The notes: generated by a model from the sequence alone, not told the origin. A stretch of DNA of 64,000 nucleotides from Amycolatopsis endophytica (GCF_013410405.1 NZ_JACCFK010000002.1:1240001-1304000); one strand, 5' to 3'. Shown: positions 51,334-59,941, counted from the first letter of the stretch. Translations and numbers: made by a program.

Positions 51334-52076
51334 CCCGGGCCGGAGCGTGGGTCTTCGGCAGGCTCGACGCCGGGCGGGCGTGGCGCGACCTGGCCGCGGC
51401 CGAGGTCAACTACTCCGTGTCCGAAGTGCGCCGACCGCAGTGGAACATCGACACGCACCGCCACCGGCTGCCCGGCGAACGGCCCGGGCCACCGGAGCCG
51501 GGCGGCGCGTGGGACCAGGCGTGCCGTCTCGTGCGCGACTACGAGTTTTCCCCGCCGGAGATCGTCCGCGCGCTCTACGACCCCGCCGCGCCGCTGCTCG
51601 GACGGGACATGCTGCTCGAAGCCCGCTGGCACGGCATGCACTTCTACTGCGGAGTCCGGGTCACCGAGGTCGTCGACGAGACCCGCGACAACGGTGACCG
51701 GGTCTGGGGCTGGGCCTACGAAACCCTCGAAGGCCACCTGGAGCGGGGCAAGGTCACCTACCAGGTGATCAAACACCCCGGTACCGGCCAGGTCGAGTTC
51801 GTGGCCGACAGCTACTCGCAGGGCGCGCCGTCGCTGGACCGCGTCACCTTCCTCGGCTGGCGGCTCTTCGGCCGTCGCACGCAGCTGCGGTTCTACCGCC
51901 GTTGCGGCCGTCGGCTGCGGGCGTTCACCGAGGCCGCGCTGCGCGGGGAGACGGTGCCCTCCGGCCCGCCCACGCGGGTCGGGCATCTGGTGAGCGCCCC
52001 CTCCGACACGGTGGTCTCGCGCCTGGACACCCTGGCGATCCACCGCGTCGGCCCTGGCAGGCGCGCAGGGCGGTGA
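51330..52076 (+). CDS. DUF1990 domain protein
   Basis: A 248-residue DUF1990 (UPF0548) protein. The family core is seen in 'RDYEFSPPEIVRALYDPAAP', 'HFYCGVRVTEVVDETRDNGD' and 'WGWAYETLEGHLERGKVTYQ'. It probably folds like a START-type lipid-binding barrel. GTG 51330 overlaps the upstream small membrane protein and follows GGAGG. The role is unknown; neighbours suggest a membrane- or lipid-linked function. Confidence 0.85.
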   Translation: MTRAGAWVFGRLDAGRAWRDLAAAEVNYSVSEVRRPQWNIDTHRHRLPGERPGPPEPGGAWDQACRLVRDYEFSPPEIVRALYDPAAPLLGRDMLLEARWHGMHFYCGVRVTEVVDETRDNGDRVWGWAYETLEGHLERGKVTYQVIKHPGTGQVEFVADSYSQGAPSLDRVTFLGWRLFGRRTQLRFYRRCGRRLRAFTEAALRGETVPSGPPTRVGHLVSAPSDTVVSRLDTLAIHRVGPGRRAGR

Positions 52077-52116
52077 TCCGCCGGGTTCCATTGTGGACGA
52101 GCGGTCAGCAGGCCGG

Positions 52117-52660
52117 TCAGTGCCGAAACCACGGCGCCGCAACGAACGCGACCCGGGTGCCGGGCCTGGCGAAGGCCGCGCCGAGCACCAGGGACCAGGT
52201 GAAGTACCACGGCAGGCCCGCCGATCCGCCGGTGACCAGCAGTCCGATCATCAGCAGGTCGTTGTGTTCACCGGCCACGAGGCAGAGCAGGACGAGCGGG
52301 TTGGCCACGCCGAGCCACAGTGCGTGCTCCGGCCGGGTCCCGAGGTGGCGGCACGGGCGCGGCAGCCACACGCACGGCCACCCGAGCCCGGTGGCCATCA
52401 CCAGCCTGGTCAGCACCGTGCCCAGGATCAGATCGTCGCCGCTGAGACCGACCACGGTCCGGACGATCAGTGCGCGACCGCGCCCTGGGCGAGGTAGGCG
52501 TAGAACTCGGTGCCGAACAGCGGCGGGGCGGCCGGCAACGGCGCGGTCCACACCGCGATCGCGCGCACGGCCCGGCGGTGACTCGAAGCCCCGCGGCCAG
52601 CGGGATCGCCATCGGGGCCGCCCGCGACCGGATTCGGCGGCGCGGGGTTGTCGAGTTCGA
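52117..52660 (-). pseudogene. MptB-like alpha-1,6-mannosyltransferase remnant
   Basis: Remains of a polyprenol-phosphomannose-dependent mannosyltransferase of the MptA/MptB type, a multi-span enzyme of lipoarabinomannan core synthesis. A first piece in one frame reads 'APPLFGTEFYAYLAQGAVAH' and then stops; a second, in another frame, reads 'ILGTVLTRLVMATGLGWPCV', 'HALWLGVANPLVLLCLVAGE' and 'LPWYFTWSLVLGAAF'. Large parts are missing between and at both ends, so it is far shorter than the roughly 500-residue family. The stretch 52077-52759 holds no intact gene besides this. Confidence 0.6.
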
Positions 52661-52731
52661 CATGGACTCCATTGGCACTTCACGCGGTAGCGAGGAGCTA
52701 TAACGACACGGGAAGGAGTGTCAATAGCGGA

Positions 52732-52748
52732 AGTGAGAAGTTCTAACT
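52732..52748. promoter_or_regulatory. Predicted TetR operator
   Basis: AGTGAGAAGTTCTAACT is an odd palindrome with 7 of 8 pairs matching, ending 12 bp before the TetR start at 52760. It probably mediates autoregulation. Confidence 0.5.
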
Positions 52749-52759
52749 AGACTGGGAGC

Positions 52760-53398
52760 GTGACGAACCCGGGCGAGAGCCCGCGCGAGCGCTACCGCGC
52801 TCAGGTGCGGGAAGAGATCAAGCAGCACGCGTGGGAGCAGATCGCCGCGGCGGGAGTGCCCGCGCTGTCGCTGAACGCGATCGCCAAACGGGTGGGCATG
52901 AGCGGTCCGGCGCTGTACCGGTACTTCGCGAGCCGGGACGACCTGATCACCGCGCTCATCCGGGACGCCTACCGCAGCCTCGCCGACACCGTCCAGGCGG
53001 CCGCCGGTGCCGATCTGGCCGGGCTGGCCCGCGCCATCCGCGACTGGGCCCGCGCCGACCCGCAGCGCTACTTCCTCATCTACGGCACCCCGGTCCCGGG
53101 CTACCACGCGCCCGACGACACCACCGCGATCTCGAACGAGATCATGACCGTGCTGCTGGAGGCCTGCGCCGCGCTACCGGTCGACAAAACGGCAACACCG
53201 TTCGACGTCCACCTCGACACCCACCGCGACTGGGCCGGTGACAACCCGGCGCCCTCCGCGACACTGCACCGCGCCCTGTCCTTCTGGACCCGGCTGCACG
53301 GCGTGGTGTCACTCGAACTCGCCGGGCACTTCACCGGCATGAAATTCGACCCGGCACTGCTCGTGGCCGACGAACTGGACGAGCTGACCGAGCGGTGA
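52760..53398 (+). CDS. TetR-family regulator
   Basis: A 212-residue TetR protein with HTH 'LSLNAIAKRVGMSGPALYRY' (about residues 37-56) and the C-terminal WHG-type domain ('YFLIYGTPVPGYHAPDDTTA', 'FWTRLHGVVSLELAGHFTG'). GTG 52760. A palindrome lies in its promoter. Upstream only the mannosyltransferase remnant is present; downstream it converges on the van-like ligase gene with 31 bp between the stops. Its target is not evident. Confidence 0.9.
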   Translation: MTNPGESPRERYRAQVREEIKQHAWEQIAAAGVPALSLNAIAKRVGMSGPALYRYFASRDDLITALIRDAYRSLADTVQAAAGADLAGLARAIRDWARADPQRYFLIYGTPVPGYHAPDDTTAISNEIMTVLLEACAALPVDKTATPFDVHLDTHRDWAGDNPAPSATLHRALSFWTRLHGVVSLELAGHFTGMKFDPALLVADELDELTER

Positions 53399-53429
53399 TC
53401 CACCCGGTGCCAGGACAGCGGGACGTGTC

Positions 53430-54431
53430 TCACCGCGCGAGACGGCGGGCACTCCCCTGCCGTGCGCCGAGGACCGGCAGGGCCGCGGGCACCGTCGCGG
53501 CGTGCACCATCCGCGCGACCAGTTCCTCGTACGGGACGCCCGCCGCCGCGAACATGCGCGGCACCTGGGACTCCGCGGTCATGCCCGGCATCGTGTTGAC
53601 CTCGTTGAGCACGGGACCGTCGGAGGTGAGGAAGAAGTCCACGCGGGCGACCCCGGCGCAGCCGAGTGCCTCGAACATCGTCAGTGCCGCCCGGGTGAGC
53701 ACGGCGAGGTCCGGTCCGGTGAGGTCGGCGGGCACCGTGAAGTCGGCGGTACCGTCGTACTTCGTGGCCGTGTCGAAGAAATCCCCGCCGGGGTGGATCT
53801 CCAGTGGCGGCGCGGCCCAGCAGCCGCGGTCGGCGTCCCGGAGGACCGCGACGTCGATTTCGCGGCCCTCGACGACGTGCTCGACGAGGACCCGGTCGTC
53901 GTAGCGGGCGGCCAGGCGCACCGCCTCCGCCAGCTGGCCGGCGTCCCGGGCGAGCGAAACGCCGTAGCTGGAACCGGCGGACACCGGTTTGACCACGACC
54001 GCCGTGCCGAACTCGATGTCGTCGCCCGCACGCACCAGACGTCCTGGCGCCACAGGGATTCCGACGGCTTCGGCGACCAGTTTGGTCATCCACTTGTCCA
54101 TGCCGACCGCGCCCGCCCGCAGATCCGAGCCCGCCACCGGTTTCCCCGCGAGAGCGCACAACGCCGCGAGCGCGCCGTCCTCCCCGAGCGGGCCGTGCAC
54201 CGCCGGGAAGACCACGTCCGCCCGTTCCAGCAACGGCAGCGCGGCGGCCAGCGACGCGGCGGCGGTGAGCCCGAGTGCTTCCCCGTGCCGCCATCGCCCG
54301 TCGCGGCCGATGGTGAGATTGGTGGCTTCGAACCCACGGCACCGCAGCGCGCCCGTGACGGCGGCGGCGGTGGCCAGGGAAACCTCGTGCTCGGCGTTCT
54401 GCCCGCCGCCGATGACCAGGACGTGGGTCAT
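53430..54431 (-). CDS. ddl: D-alanine--D-X ligase, van-type
   Basis: A 333-residue ATP-grasp D-Ala ligase making the peptidoglycan terminus D-Ala-D-X. Glu16 ('EHEVSLA'), the ATP loop 'SAGSSYG' (151-157) and 'NEVNTMPGMT' (276-285) are present. The omega loop reads 'GGDFFDTATKY' with Lys224-Tyr225, the pattern of D-Ala-D-Ala and D-Ala-D-Ser ligases, not the histidine of D-lactate ligases. 'SAGSSYG' and the C-terminal 'ALGCAGVARVDFFL' resemble VanA/VanG-type ligases more than housekeeping Ddl. ATG 54431 overlaps the racemase stop. Cytoplasmic; likely induced by the divergent VanR. Confidence 0.87.
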   Translation of the reverse strand: MTHVLVIGGGQNAEHEVSLATAAAVTGALRCRGFEATNLTIGRDGRWRHGEALGLTAAASLAAALPLLERADVVFPAVHGPLGEDGALAALCALAGKPVAGSDLRAGAVGMDKWMTKLVAEAVGIPVAPGRLVRAGDDIEFGTAVVVKPVSAGSSYGVSLARDAGQLAEAVRLAARYDDRVLVEHVVEGREIDVAVLRDADRGCWAAPPLEIHPGGDFFDTATKYDGTADFTVPADLTGPDLAVLTRAALTMFEALGCAGVARVDFFLTSDGPVLNEVNTMPGMTAESQVPRMFAAAGVPYEELVARMVHAATVPAALPVLGARQGSARRLAR

Positions 54432-55540
54432 GCGCTCGTCCTCACTCGTGCTCCGATTCCGGTGACGATGGTGTGCGGGATGGTCCCGGCCCAGCGGGCC
54501 CAGTCCTGGATGGTCGGCGTGATCCCGTCCCGCGGCCCGAACACGGTCGCGGTCGTGCCCGGCGGCACGGGAGCGGCGCCGGTGTCGACGACGATCTGGT
54601 CCATCGAGACGCGGCCGACGATCCGGTGGCGGCGTCCGTGGATCGCCACGCAGGCTTCCGGCGAGATCTCCCGCGGAATCCCGTCGGCGTACCCGAGTGG
54701 CAGCACGCTCAGGTACGTGGCGGTCGTCGTGACGTACGTACCGCCGTAGCCGACCGGTGTCCCCGCCTCGACGGCCGCGCTGTGCACCACCGGTGCGGTC
54801 AGGCGGGACGCGCCGTGCAACTCCGTGGTGCCGGACGGGTCGATGCCGACCAGGCCGGCCCCGAACCGCACCATGCCGAAGTGGGTGGACGGGTCGGTCA
54901 GCGTCCCCGAGGTCGCCGCCAGATGCGTGAGCGGCACGCCCAGGCCCGCGGCCCGCACCGCCGTCCGGGCCTGCCGCAGGCGTGCCACCGCGGGCGCGTT
55001 CGCCGCCGGATCGGCCTCGTCGGCCAGCGGCAGGTGCCCCATGAGACCCACGACCTGCGCCTGCCCGTGCCGCTGGGCCCCCGCGGCGGCCGTGATCAAC
55101 GCGTCCCACTCGGCCGCCGGGCAGCCTTCCCGGGCCATGCCGGTGTCCACGTGCAGGTGGATCCGCACGCCGGCGGGCGTGGACCGCGACACCAGTGCCG
55201 CCAGCTCGCCCACCGATCCGACGGCGACGTCGATCCCGCCTGCCGCGGCGGCCTCGGCGTCGGCGCCGGACGGGTTCAGCCAGGTCAGGATCGGCACGGT
55301 CAGCCCCGCCGCCCGCAGCGCCAGCGCCTCGGCGAGGTCGGTCGTGCCGAGCCAGTCCGCCCCGGCGGCGACCGCGGCCCGCGCGACCGGGACGGCGCCG
55401 TGCCCGTACCCGTCCGCCTTGACCACGGCCAGGATCCGAGCGGAGGTCCGCGCGCGGGCGATCGCCAGGTTCGCCCCGATCGCCTCCGGGAGCGTGCGCA
55501 GGGTGGGTGGCACGAGGCCGGTGCGGACCGTGCTGGTCAC
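54428..55540 (-). CDS. alr: Alanine (or serine) racemase
   Basis: A 370-residue fold-type III PLP racemase. Lys41 in 'AVVKADGYGHG' binds PLP and Tyr265 in 'VGYGGTYV' is the second catalytic base; 'GYADGIPREI' and 'RVSMDQIVVD' complete the active site. It makes D-alanine or, as in VanT of D-Ala-D-Ser clusters, D-serine; it lacks the membrane domain of VanT. GTG 55540 overlaps the DD-peptidase stop, and its own stop overlaps the ligase start. The three genes form one tight unit supplying and assembling the altered dipeptide. Confidence 0.9.
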   Translation of the reverse strand: MTSTVRTGLVPPTLRTLPEAIGANLAIARARTSARILAVVKADGYGHGAVPVARAAVAAGADWLGTTDLAEALALRAAGLTVPILTWLNPSGADAEAAAAGGIDVAVGSVGELAALVSRSTPAGVRIHLHVDTGMAREGCPAAEWDALITAAAGAQRHGQAQVVGLMGHLPLADEADPAANAPAVARLRQARTAVRAAGLGVPLTHLAATSGTLTDPSTHFGMVRFGAGLVGIDPSGTTELHGASRLTAPVVHSAAVEAGTPVGYGGTYVTTTATYLSVLPLGYADGIPREISPEACVAIHGRRHRIVGRVSMDQIVVDTGAAPVPPGTTATVFGPRDGITPTIQDWARWAGTIPHTIVTGIGARVRTSA

Positions 55541-56058
55541 CGCCGCATCCTCGGATCATGCGTGGGATCGGCGTAGAGCGGCGGAGGACCGGCCGAGACG
55601 GCGTCGGGCCGCAGCTCGTAGTGCCAGGGTTCGTTGCGGTAGATCTGGCACAGCCCGTACCGGGCGCCGTGCTCGCGCAGCCACGTCGCGGCCGCCGACG
55701 GTCCGATGTCGACCGCGTCCCCCGACACGTGCGCGGACGTCTCCGCGGTGGCCACCCACCGCGCGGCTTCCTCGTCCGAGCCGTACTTCGCGACGGCCTC
55801 GCGCCGCAGGTGCTCCTGGTACTCCGGAGACCGCCAGCCGCTGTTGACGACGAACCGGATCCCCTCGCGCGCGGCGTCGGTCGCGGCGTGACGCAGGGCG
55901 GCGAGCAGGTCGGGATCGAGGTTGGCCACGGCGGGGAACTCGTCGTCGAAGACCGTCACCCCGTCCGGGACCGCGCCGTCCGCCCGGCCGATCGCGACGG
56001 CGAGGAGCGCCGACCGGGACCGTCGGGCGAGGGTTCGTGCTCGTTCGCGGAAGGTCAT
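55537..56058 (-). CDS. vanY: VanY-type D-Ala-D-Ala carboxypeptidase/dipeptidase (M15)
   Basis: A 173-residue M15 zinc peptidase that removes the terminal D-Ala from peptidoglycan precursors. Zinc ligands His110 and Asp117 lie in 'SAHVSGDAVDIG', and His146 with catalytic Glu143 in 'NEPWHYEL'; 'FVVNSGWRSPEYQEHL' is the family substrate loop. The N-terminus ('RSRSALLAVAIG') is at most weakly hydrophobic, so a cytoplasmic VanX/VanXY-like role is possible. ATG 56058. First gene of the vanY-racemase-ligase operon, divergent from vanR. Confidence 0.85.
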   Translation of the reverse strand: MTFRERARTLARRSRSALLAVAIGRADGAVPDGVTVFDDEFPAVANLDPDLLAALRHAATDAAREGIRFVVNSGWRSPEYQEHLRREAVAKYGSDEEAARWVATAETSAHVSGDAVDIGPSAAATWLREHGARYGLCQIYRNEPWHYELRPDAVSAGPPPLYADPTHDPRMRR

Positions 56059-56148
56059 GGCGCCCAGCGTCGGCAGTGACGTGTTGCCGTCCCGTATCCG
56101 CTTTCCGATATGCCCGCGATAGGCGGCGGCCCGTAGGATCCCCGGAAT
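56059..56148. promoter_or_regulatory. Divergent vanY/vanR promoter region
   Basis: A 90-bp region separates the DD-peptidase operon and vanR. TAGGAT at 56134-56139 is a -10-like element 10 bp before the vanR start, which has no clear ribosome site, so vanR is probably leaderless. On the other strand GGATAC near 56094-56099 may serve vanY. VanR sites are expected here but I cannot assign exact boxes. Confidence 0.45.
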
Positions 56149-56829
56149 ATGCGTGTGCTGATCGTCGAGGACGAGCCCTACCTGGCCGAAGCCATCCGCG
56201 ATGGCCTGCGCCTGGAGGCGATCGCCGCGGACCTCGCCGGTGACGGGGACACCGCGCTGGAGCTGTTGAGCATCAACGACTACGACCTCGCCGTGCTCGA
56301 CCGCGACATCCCCGGCCCCTCCGGTGACGAGGTCGCCGAGCGCATCGTCGCCTCCGGCAGCGGCATGCCGATCCTCATGCTCACCGCCGCCGACCGGCTC
56401 GACGACAAGGTGTCCGGGTTCGGGCTGGGCGCGGACGACTACCTCACGAAACCCTTCGAGCTGCGGGAACTCGTGCTCCGGTTGCGGGCGCTGGACCGCA
56501 GGCGCGCGCACCACCGGCCGCCGGTGCGGGAGATCGCGGGCCTGCGCCTGGACCCGTTCCGCCGCGAGGTCTACCGCGACGGCCGCTACGTCGCGCTCAC
56601 CCGCAAGCAGTTCGCCGTGCTCGAAGTCCTGGTCGCCGCCGAGGGCGGTGTGGTCAGCGCGGAGGAGCTGCTGGCGCGGGCGTGGGACGAAAACGCCGAC
56701 CCCTTCACCAACGCCGTGCGCATCACCGTGTCGGCTCTGCGCAAACGCCTCGGCGAACCGTGGGTCATCGCCACCGTGGCCGGTGTCGGCTACCGCATCA
56801 CCGAAAGCGCCGGAGGGAACCGTGGATAG
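56149..56829 (+). CDS. vanR: VanR-like OmpR-family response regulator
   Basis: A 226-residue response regulator very close to the VanR proteins of Streptomyces and Amycolatopsis as I remember them. The receiver has 'MRVLIVEDEPYLAEAIRDGL', phosphoacceptor Asp51 ('LAVLDRDIPGPSGDE') and 'DDYLTKPFELRELVLRL'; the C-terminus is an OmpR winged helix ('VALTRKQFAVLEVLVAAEGG', 'TNAVRITVSALRKRLGEPW'). ATG 56149. It overlaps vanS by 8 bp and is divergent from the vanY-alr-ddl operon, the natural regulon. Confidence 0.88.
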   Translation: MRVLIVEDEPYLAEAIRDGLRLEAIAADLAGDGDTALELLSINDYDLAVLDRDIPGPSGDEVAERIVASGSGMPILMLTAADRLDDKVSGFGLGADDYLTKPFELRELVLRLRALDRRRAHHRPPVREIAGLRLDPFRREVYRDGRYVALTRKQFAVLEVLVAAEGGVVSAEELLARAWDENADPFTNAVRITVSALRKRLGEPWVIATVAGVGYRITESAGGNRG

Positions 56830-57888
56830 AGCGCCCGGGCCGAGCGTTCGCTTCAAGCTCACCCTCAGTTACGCCGGGTTCCTCATGCTCGCCGGTGTCG
56901 TGGTGCTCGCGGCCGTGTGGCTGCTGCCGTTCGTCCCCGACCGCGGGCTCCCGACCAAGTTCCTCCTCAACCGGTCCGTGCTGTTCCACGAGTACGCGCC
57001 GATCGCGGGCACCGCGCTGGTCTTCCTGCTGGGGTTCGGCCTGCTCGGCGGATGGGTCCTCGCCGACCGCATGCTCGCCCCGCTACCCGCATCACCGAGG
57101 CCGCGCGCAAAGCCGCGAACGGGTCACTGTCCCACCGGATCCGCTTGCCCGGCCGCCAGGACGAGTTCCGCGAACTCGCCGACTCCTTCGACGCCATGCT
57201 CGCCCGGCTCGAAGCCCACGTCGCCGAGCAGCAGCGGTTCGCCGCCAACGCCTCGCACGAACTGCGCACCCCGCTGGCGATCACGCAGACCCTGCTGGAA
57301 GTGGCGCGCGGCGATCTGGAACGCGACCCCGGCGAGCTCGTCGACCGGCTGCACACCGTCAACACCCGAGCCATCGACCTCACCGAAGCGCTGCTGCTGC
57401 TCAGCCGCGCCGACGCACGGGCCTTCACGCGGGAACCGGTCGACCTGTCGTTGCTCGCGGAGGAAGCCACCGAAACGCTCCTCCCCCTCGCCGAAGAGCG
57501 CGGGCTCACCATCGAGACCACGGGTGGGGAGTCGCCCACCGTGGGCTCCCCCGCGCTCCTGCTGCAGCTGACCACGAACCTGGTGCACAACGCGATCGTC
57601 CACAACCTGCCCGAGCAGGGCAGCGTGCGGGTCACGACCCGCACGGAGCCCGGCGCGGTGGTGCTCACGGTCGAGAACACCGGCGAGAACCTCGCCCCGG
57701 ACCTGGTCGCCACGCTCGCCGAGCCGTTCCAGCGCGGCACCCGGCGCGCTCGCGCCGGCCGCACGGGTGTCGGCCTCGGCCTGGCGATCGTCGACAGCAT
57801 CACCCGCGCCCACGACGGCACCCTCACGCTCGCCCCCCGCCGGGGCGGCGGCCTCCGCGTCACGGTGCGGCTTCCTGCCGCCGACTGA
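56822..57888 (+). pseudogene. vanS: VanS-like sensor histidine kinase, frameshifted
   Basis: A VanS-type kinase split into two frames. GTG 56822 starts 'VRFKLTLSYAGFLMLAGVVV' with the first membrane helix; a second helix ('YAPIAGTALVFLLGFGLLGG') ends in 'ADRMLAPL'. From there the HAMP-like, H-box ('NASHELRTPLAITQTLLEVA'), N-box ('LVHNAIVHN') and G-box ('TGVGLGLAIVDSI') are in another frame. One base added near 57084 (restoring a 'L-T-R-I-T' linker) joins them into about 355 residues. A real break would uncouple VanR from its sensor; a sequencing error is equally possible. Confidence 0.82.
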
Positions 57889-58677
57889 TCAGGGCTTGAC
57901 GCCCCGACGGGACGGAAACTCGGGGGGCCGGCGCTCCGCGAACGCGTTCAGGCCCTCGCGGGCGTCCGGGGAGGTGAATGCCTTCTGCCCGTACCGGGCT
58001 TCGCTGTGGAATGCCTGGTCCTGCGGGAGATCACCGAGCCGGAGGACGGCCTCCTTGATCGTCGCCAGGGCCGTGCCGCTGCGGGTCACCAGGCGGTGGG
58101 CCCGCTCCAGCGCGGTGTCCAGCAGCTGGGCCGCCGGGACGACCTCGTTGAGCAGGCCGTACCGCAGCGCCTGCGCGGCCGGGATCCGGTCGCCCTGCAA
58201 CATCAGTTCCATCGCCCACACGTACGGGATCTGCCGGGTCAGCCGCGTCAGCGTGCCGCCCGCCGGGACCACGCCGACACCGCTCTCCGGGAGCCCGAAC
58301 TCCGCGCTGTCGGCGGCGATCCGCAGATCGGTGGACAGCATGATCTCGAACCCGCCGCCCAGGCACAGGCCGTTGACCGCGGCGATCACCGGTTTGAACA
58401 GCGTCGTGTGCTTCTGGTGCGCGGCGTCCCATTCGGAGATGTCGAACCGGCCCTCGGCCAGCGCCGGGATCGACTCGGTCAGGTCCGCTCCGACGCAGAA
58501 CGCGCGGTCGCCGCTGCCGGTGAGGATCGCGACGGCGAGCGAATCGTCGTCGCGCACCTCGGCGAACGCCTCGCCCAGTTCCTCATACATCGCCAGCGTG
58601 AGCGAGTTGAGCTTCTCCGGCCGGTCGAAGGAGATGACCGCCACCGCGCCGTCGCGGTCCAGGCTGATACCGGCCAT
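57889..58677 (-). CDS. Enoyl-CoA hydratase/isomerase family protein
   Basis: A 262-residue crotonase-family enzyme with both catalytic glutamates (Glu111 in 'LGGGFEI', Glu131 in 'GLPESGVGV') and the oxyanion loop 'AFCVGADL'. It probably hydrates an enoyl-CoA. ATG 58677 shares a base with the stop of the CoA-transferase gene (TGATG), so the two are coupled, repeating the pairing at 1061-3026. Its stop directly adjoins the converging vanS stop. Confidence 0.9.
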   Translation of the reverse strand: MAGISLDRDGAVAVISFDRPEKLNSLTLAMYEELGEAFAEVRDDDSLAVAILTGSGDRAFCVGADLTESIPALAEGRFDISEWDAAHQKHTTLFKPVIAAVNGLCLGGGFEIMLSTDLRIAADSAEFGLPESGVGVVPAGGTLTRLTRQIPYVWAMELMLQGDRIPAAQALRYGLLNEVVPAAQLLDTALERAHRLVTRSGTALATIKEAVLRLGDLPQDQAFHSEARYGQKAFTSPDAREGLNAFAERRPPEFPSRRGVKP

Positions 58678-59933
58678 CAGATGACGCCCTTCCCGCGCAG
58701 CTCCGCGATGCGCTGCTCGTCGAGATCGGCGAGCGCCCGCAACACGGTGTCCGCGTGCTCGCCGACCTTCGGTGCGAGCCCGCGCGGCTGGGTGGGCGTG
58801 CCGCCGAGCTTGATCGGCGAGCCGAACATGCGCAGCTCCCCGAACTCCGGGTACTCGACGTCGACGACCATGTCGCGCGCGGCGATCTGCGGGTCCTCCA
58901 CGACCTCGCCGATGTCCTTGACCGCGCTCAACGGCACCGCGTCACCGGCGATCTCCTCCAGTTCGGTCTTCGTCCTGTCCTGGAACCACCGGTGCAGCAC
59001 CGGCCGCACGCGCCGTTCGTAGGTCTGTGGGTCGAAGCGCTTGGCCATGGTGTCGATCTCGGGATCGTCGGCCAGCTCCGGTTCGCCGAACAGGCCACAG
59101 GACAGGCGCCAGAACTTGTCGGTGTAGCCGCCGAAGAACACGAACCCGTCCTTGCACGGGTAGAGCTCGTAGGGCTTGACGAACGGGTGCTCGTTGCCCA
59201 GCGGGCCGGGGACCTTGCCGTCGACGGTGTAGGACACGACGGCGTTCTCGGTCAGGCTGAGCACCGAGTCCTGCTGGGAGACGTCGACCAGCTGCCCCTG
59301 TCCCGTCCGGTCCACGTCGCGCAGCGCGGCCAGGGTGCCGATCACCGCGTACAGCGTCGCGGACAGGTCGCCGATGATGGTGCCGACCCGCGCGGGCGGG
59401 CGGTCGGGGAACCCGTTCATCGACCACAGCCCGCCGGTGGCCTGCGCGCTGTTGTCGTAGGCGGGACGGCGCCGGTACGGGCCGGTCTGGCCGTACCCGG
59501 AGATCGCCGTGTACACCAGGCGCGGGTTCTCCGCGCGCAGCACGTCGTAGCCGACGCCGAGCTTGTCCATCGTGCCGGGACGGAAGTTCTCCACCAGCAC
59601 GTCGGCGCGCCGCACCAGCTTCTTCAGCAGTTCCTTGCCGTCCTCGTGGGACAGATCGAGGGTCAGCCCGAACTTGTTCCGGTTGAACTGCGCGAAGAAT
59701 CCGCTGAACTCCTCGCCCGAGCCGGAGGCCAGCTTCGGCGGGAAGTCCCTGGCGTAGTCCGGATCCTTCGGGTTCTCGATCTTGATCACGGTCGCGCCGA
59801 GGTCGGCCAGCAGCATCGAACAGAACGGGCCCGCCACGACCCGGGTGATGTCCAGGACGACGACGCCGCGCAGCGCGCCCTCGGACAGTCCGCCGGGCAT
59901 CATGCCCGCGATCGCGCCTTCGTCGAACGTCAT
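58677..59933 (-). CDS. Class III CoA-transferase (CaiB/BaiF family)
   Basis: A 418-residue family III CoA-transferase. The N-terminal 'MLLADLGATVIKIENPKDPD' and catalytic Asp160 ('RRRPAYDNSAQATGG') are present. It is distinct in sequence from the paralogue at 1854-3026. ATG 59933 is 8 bp from the HyuB stop and has a short open extension not counted here. It probably activates the acid released by the HyuAB enzyme, followed by the enoyl-CoA hydratase. Confidence 0.9.
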   Translation of the reverse strand: MTFDEGAIAGMMPGGLSEGALRGVVVLDITRVVAGPFCSMLLADLGATVIKIENPKDPDYARDFPPKLASGSGEEFSGFFAQFNRNKFGLTLDLSHEDGKELLKKLVRRADVLVENFRPGTMDKLGVGYDVLRAENPRLVYTAISGYGQTGPYRRRPAYDNSAQATGGLWSMNGFPDRPPARVGTIIGDLSATLYAVIGTLAALRDVDRTGQGQLVDVSQQDSVLSLTENAVVSYTVDGKVPGPLGNEHPFVKPYELYPCKDGFVFFGGYTDKFWRLSCGLFGEPELADDPEIDTMAKRFDPQTYERRVRPVLHRWFQDRTKTELEEIAGDAVPLSAVKDIGEVVEDPQIAARDMVVDVEYPEFGELRMFGSPIKLGGTPTQPRGLAPKVGEHADTVLRALADLDEQRIAELRGKGVI

Positions 59934-59941
59934 GTTCCGCC

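Noticed and set aside
53430..55559. A 709-codon open frame seeming to fuse the ligase to another protein
   Set aside because: Only residues after ATG 54431 look like protein; the rest is a shifted reading of the racemase gene.
53430..57888. A vanHAX-type D-lactate resistance cluster
   Set aside because: No D-lactate dehydrogenase (VanH) is present, the ligase has Lys-Tyr and not the histidine loop of D-lactate ligases, and the peptidase follows the VanY pattern.
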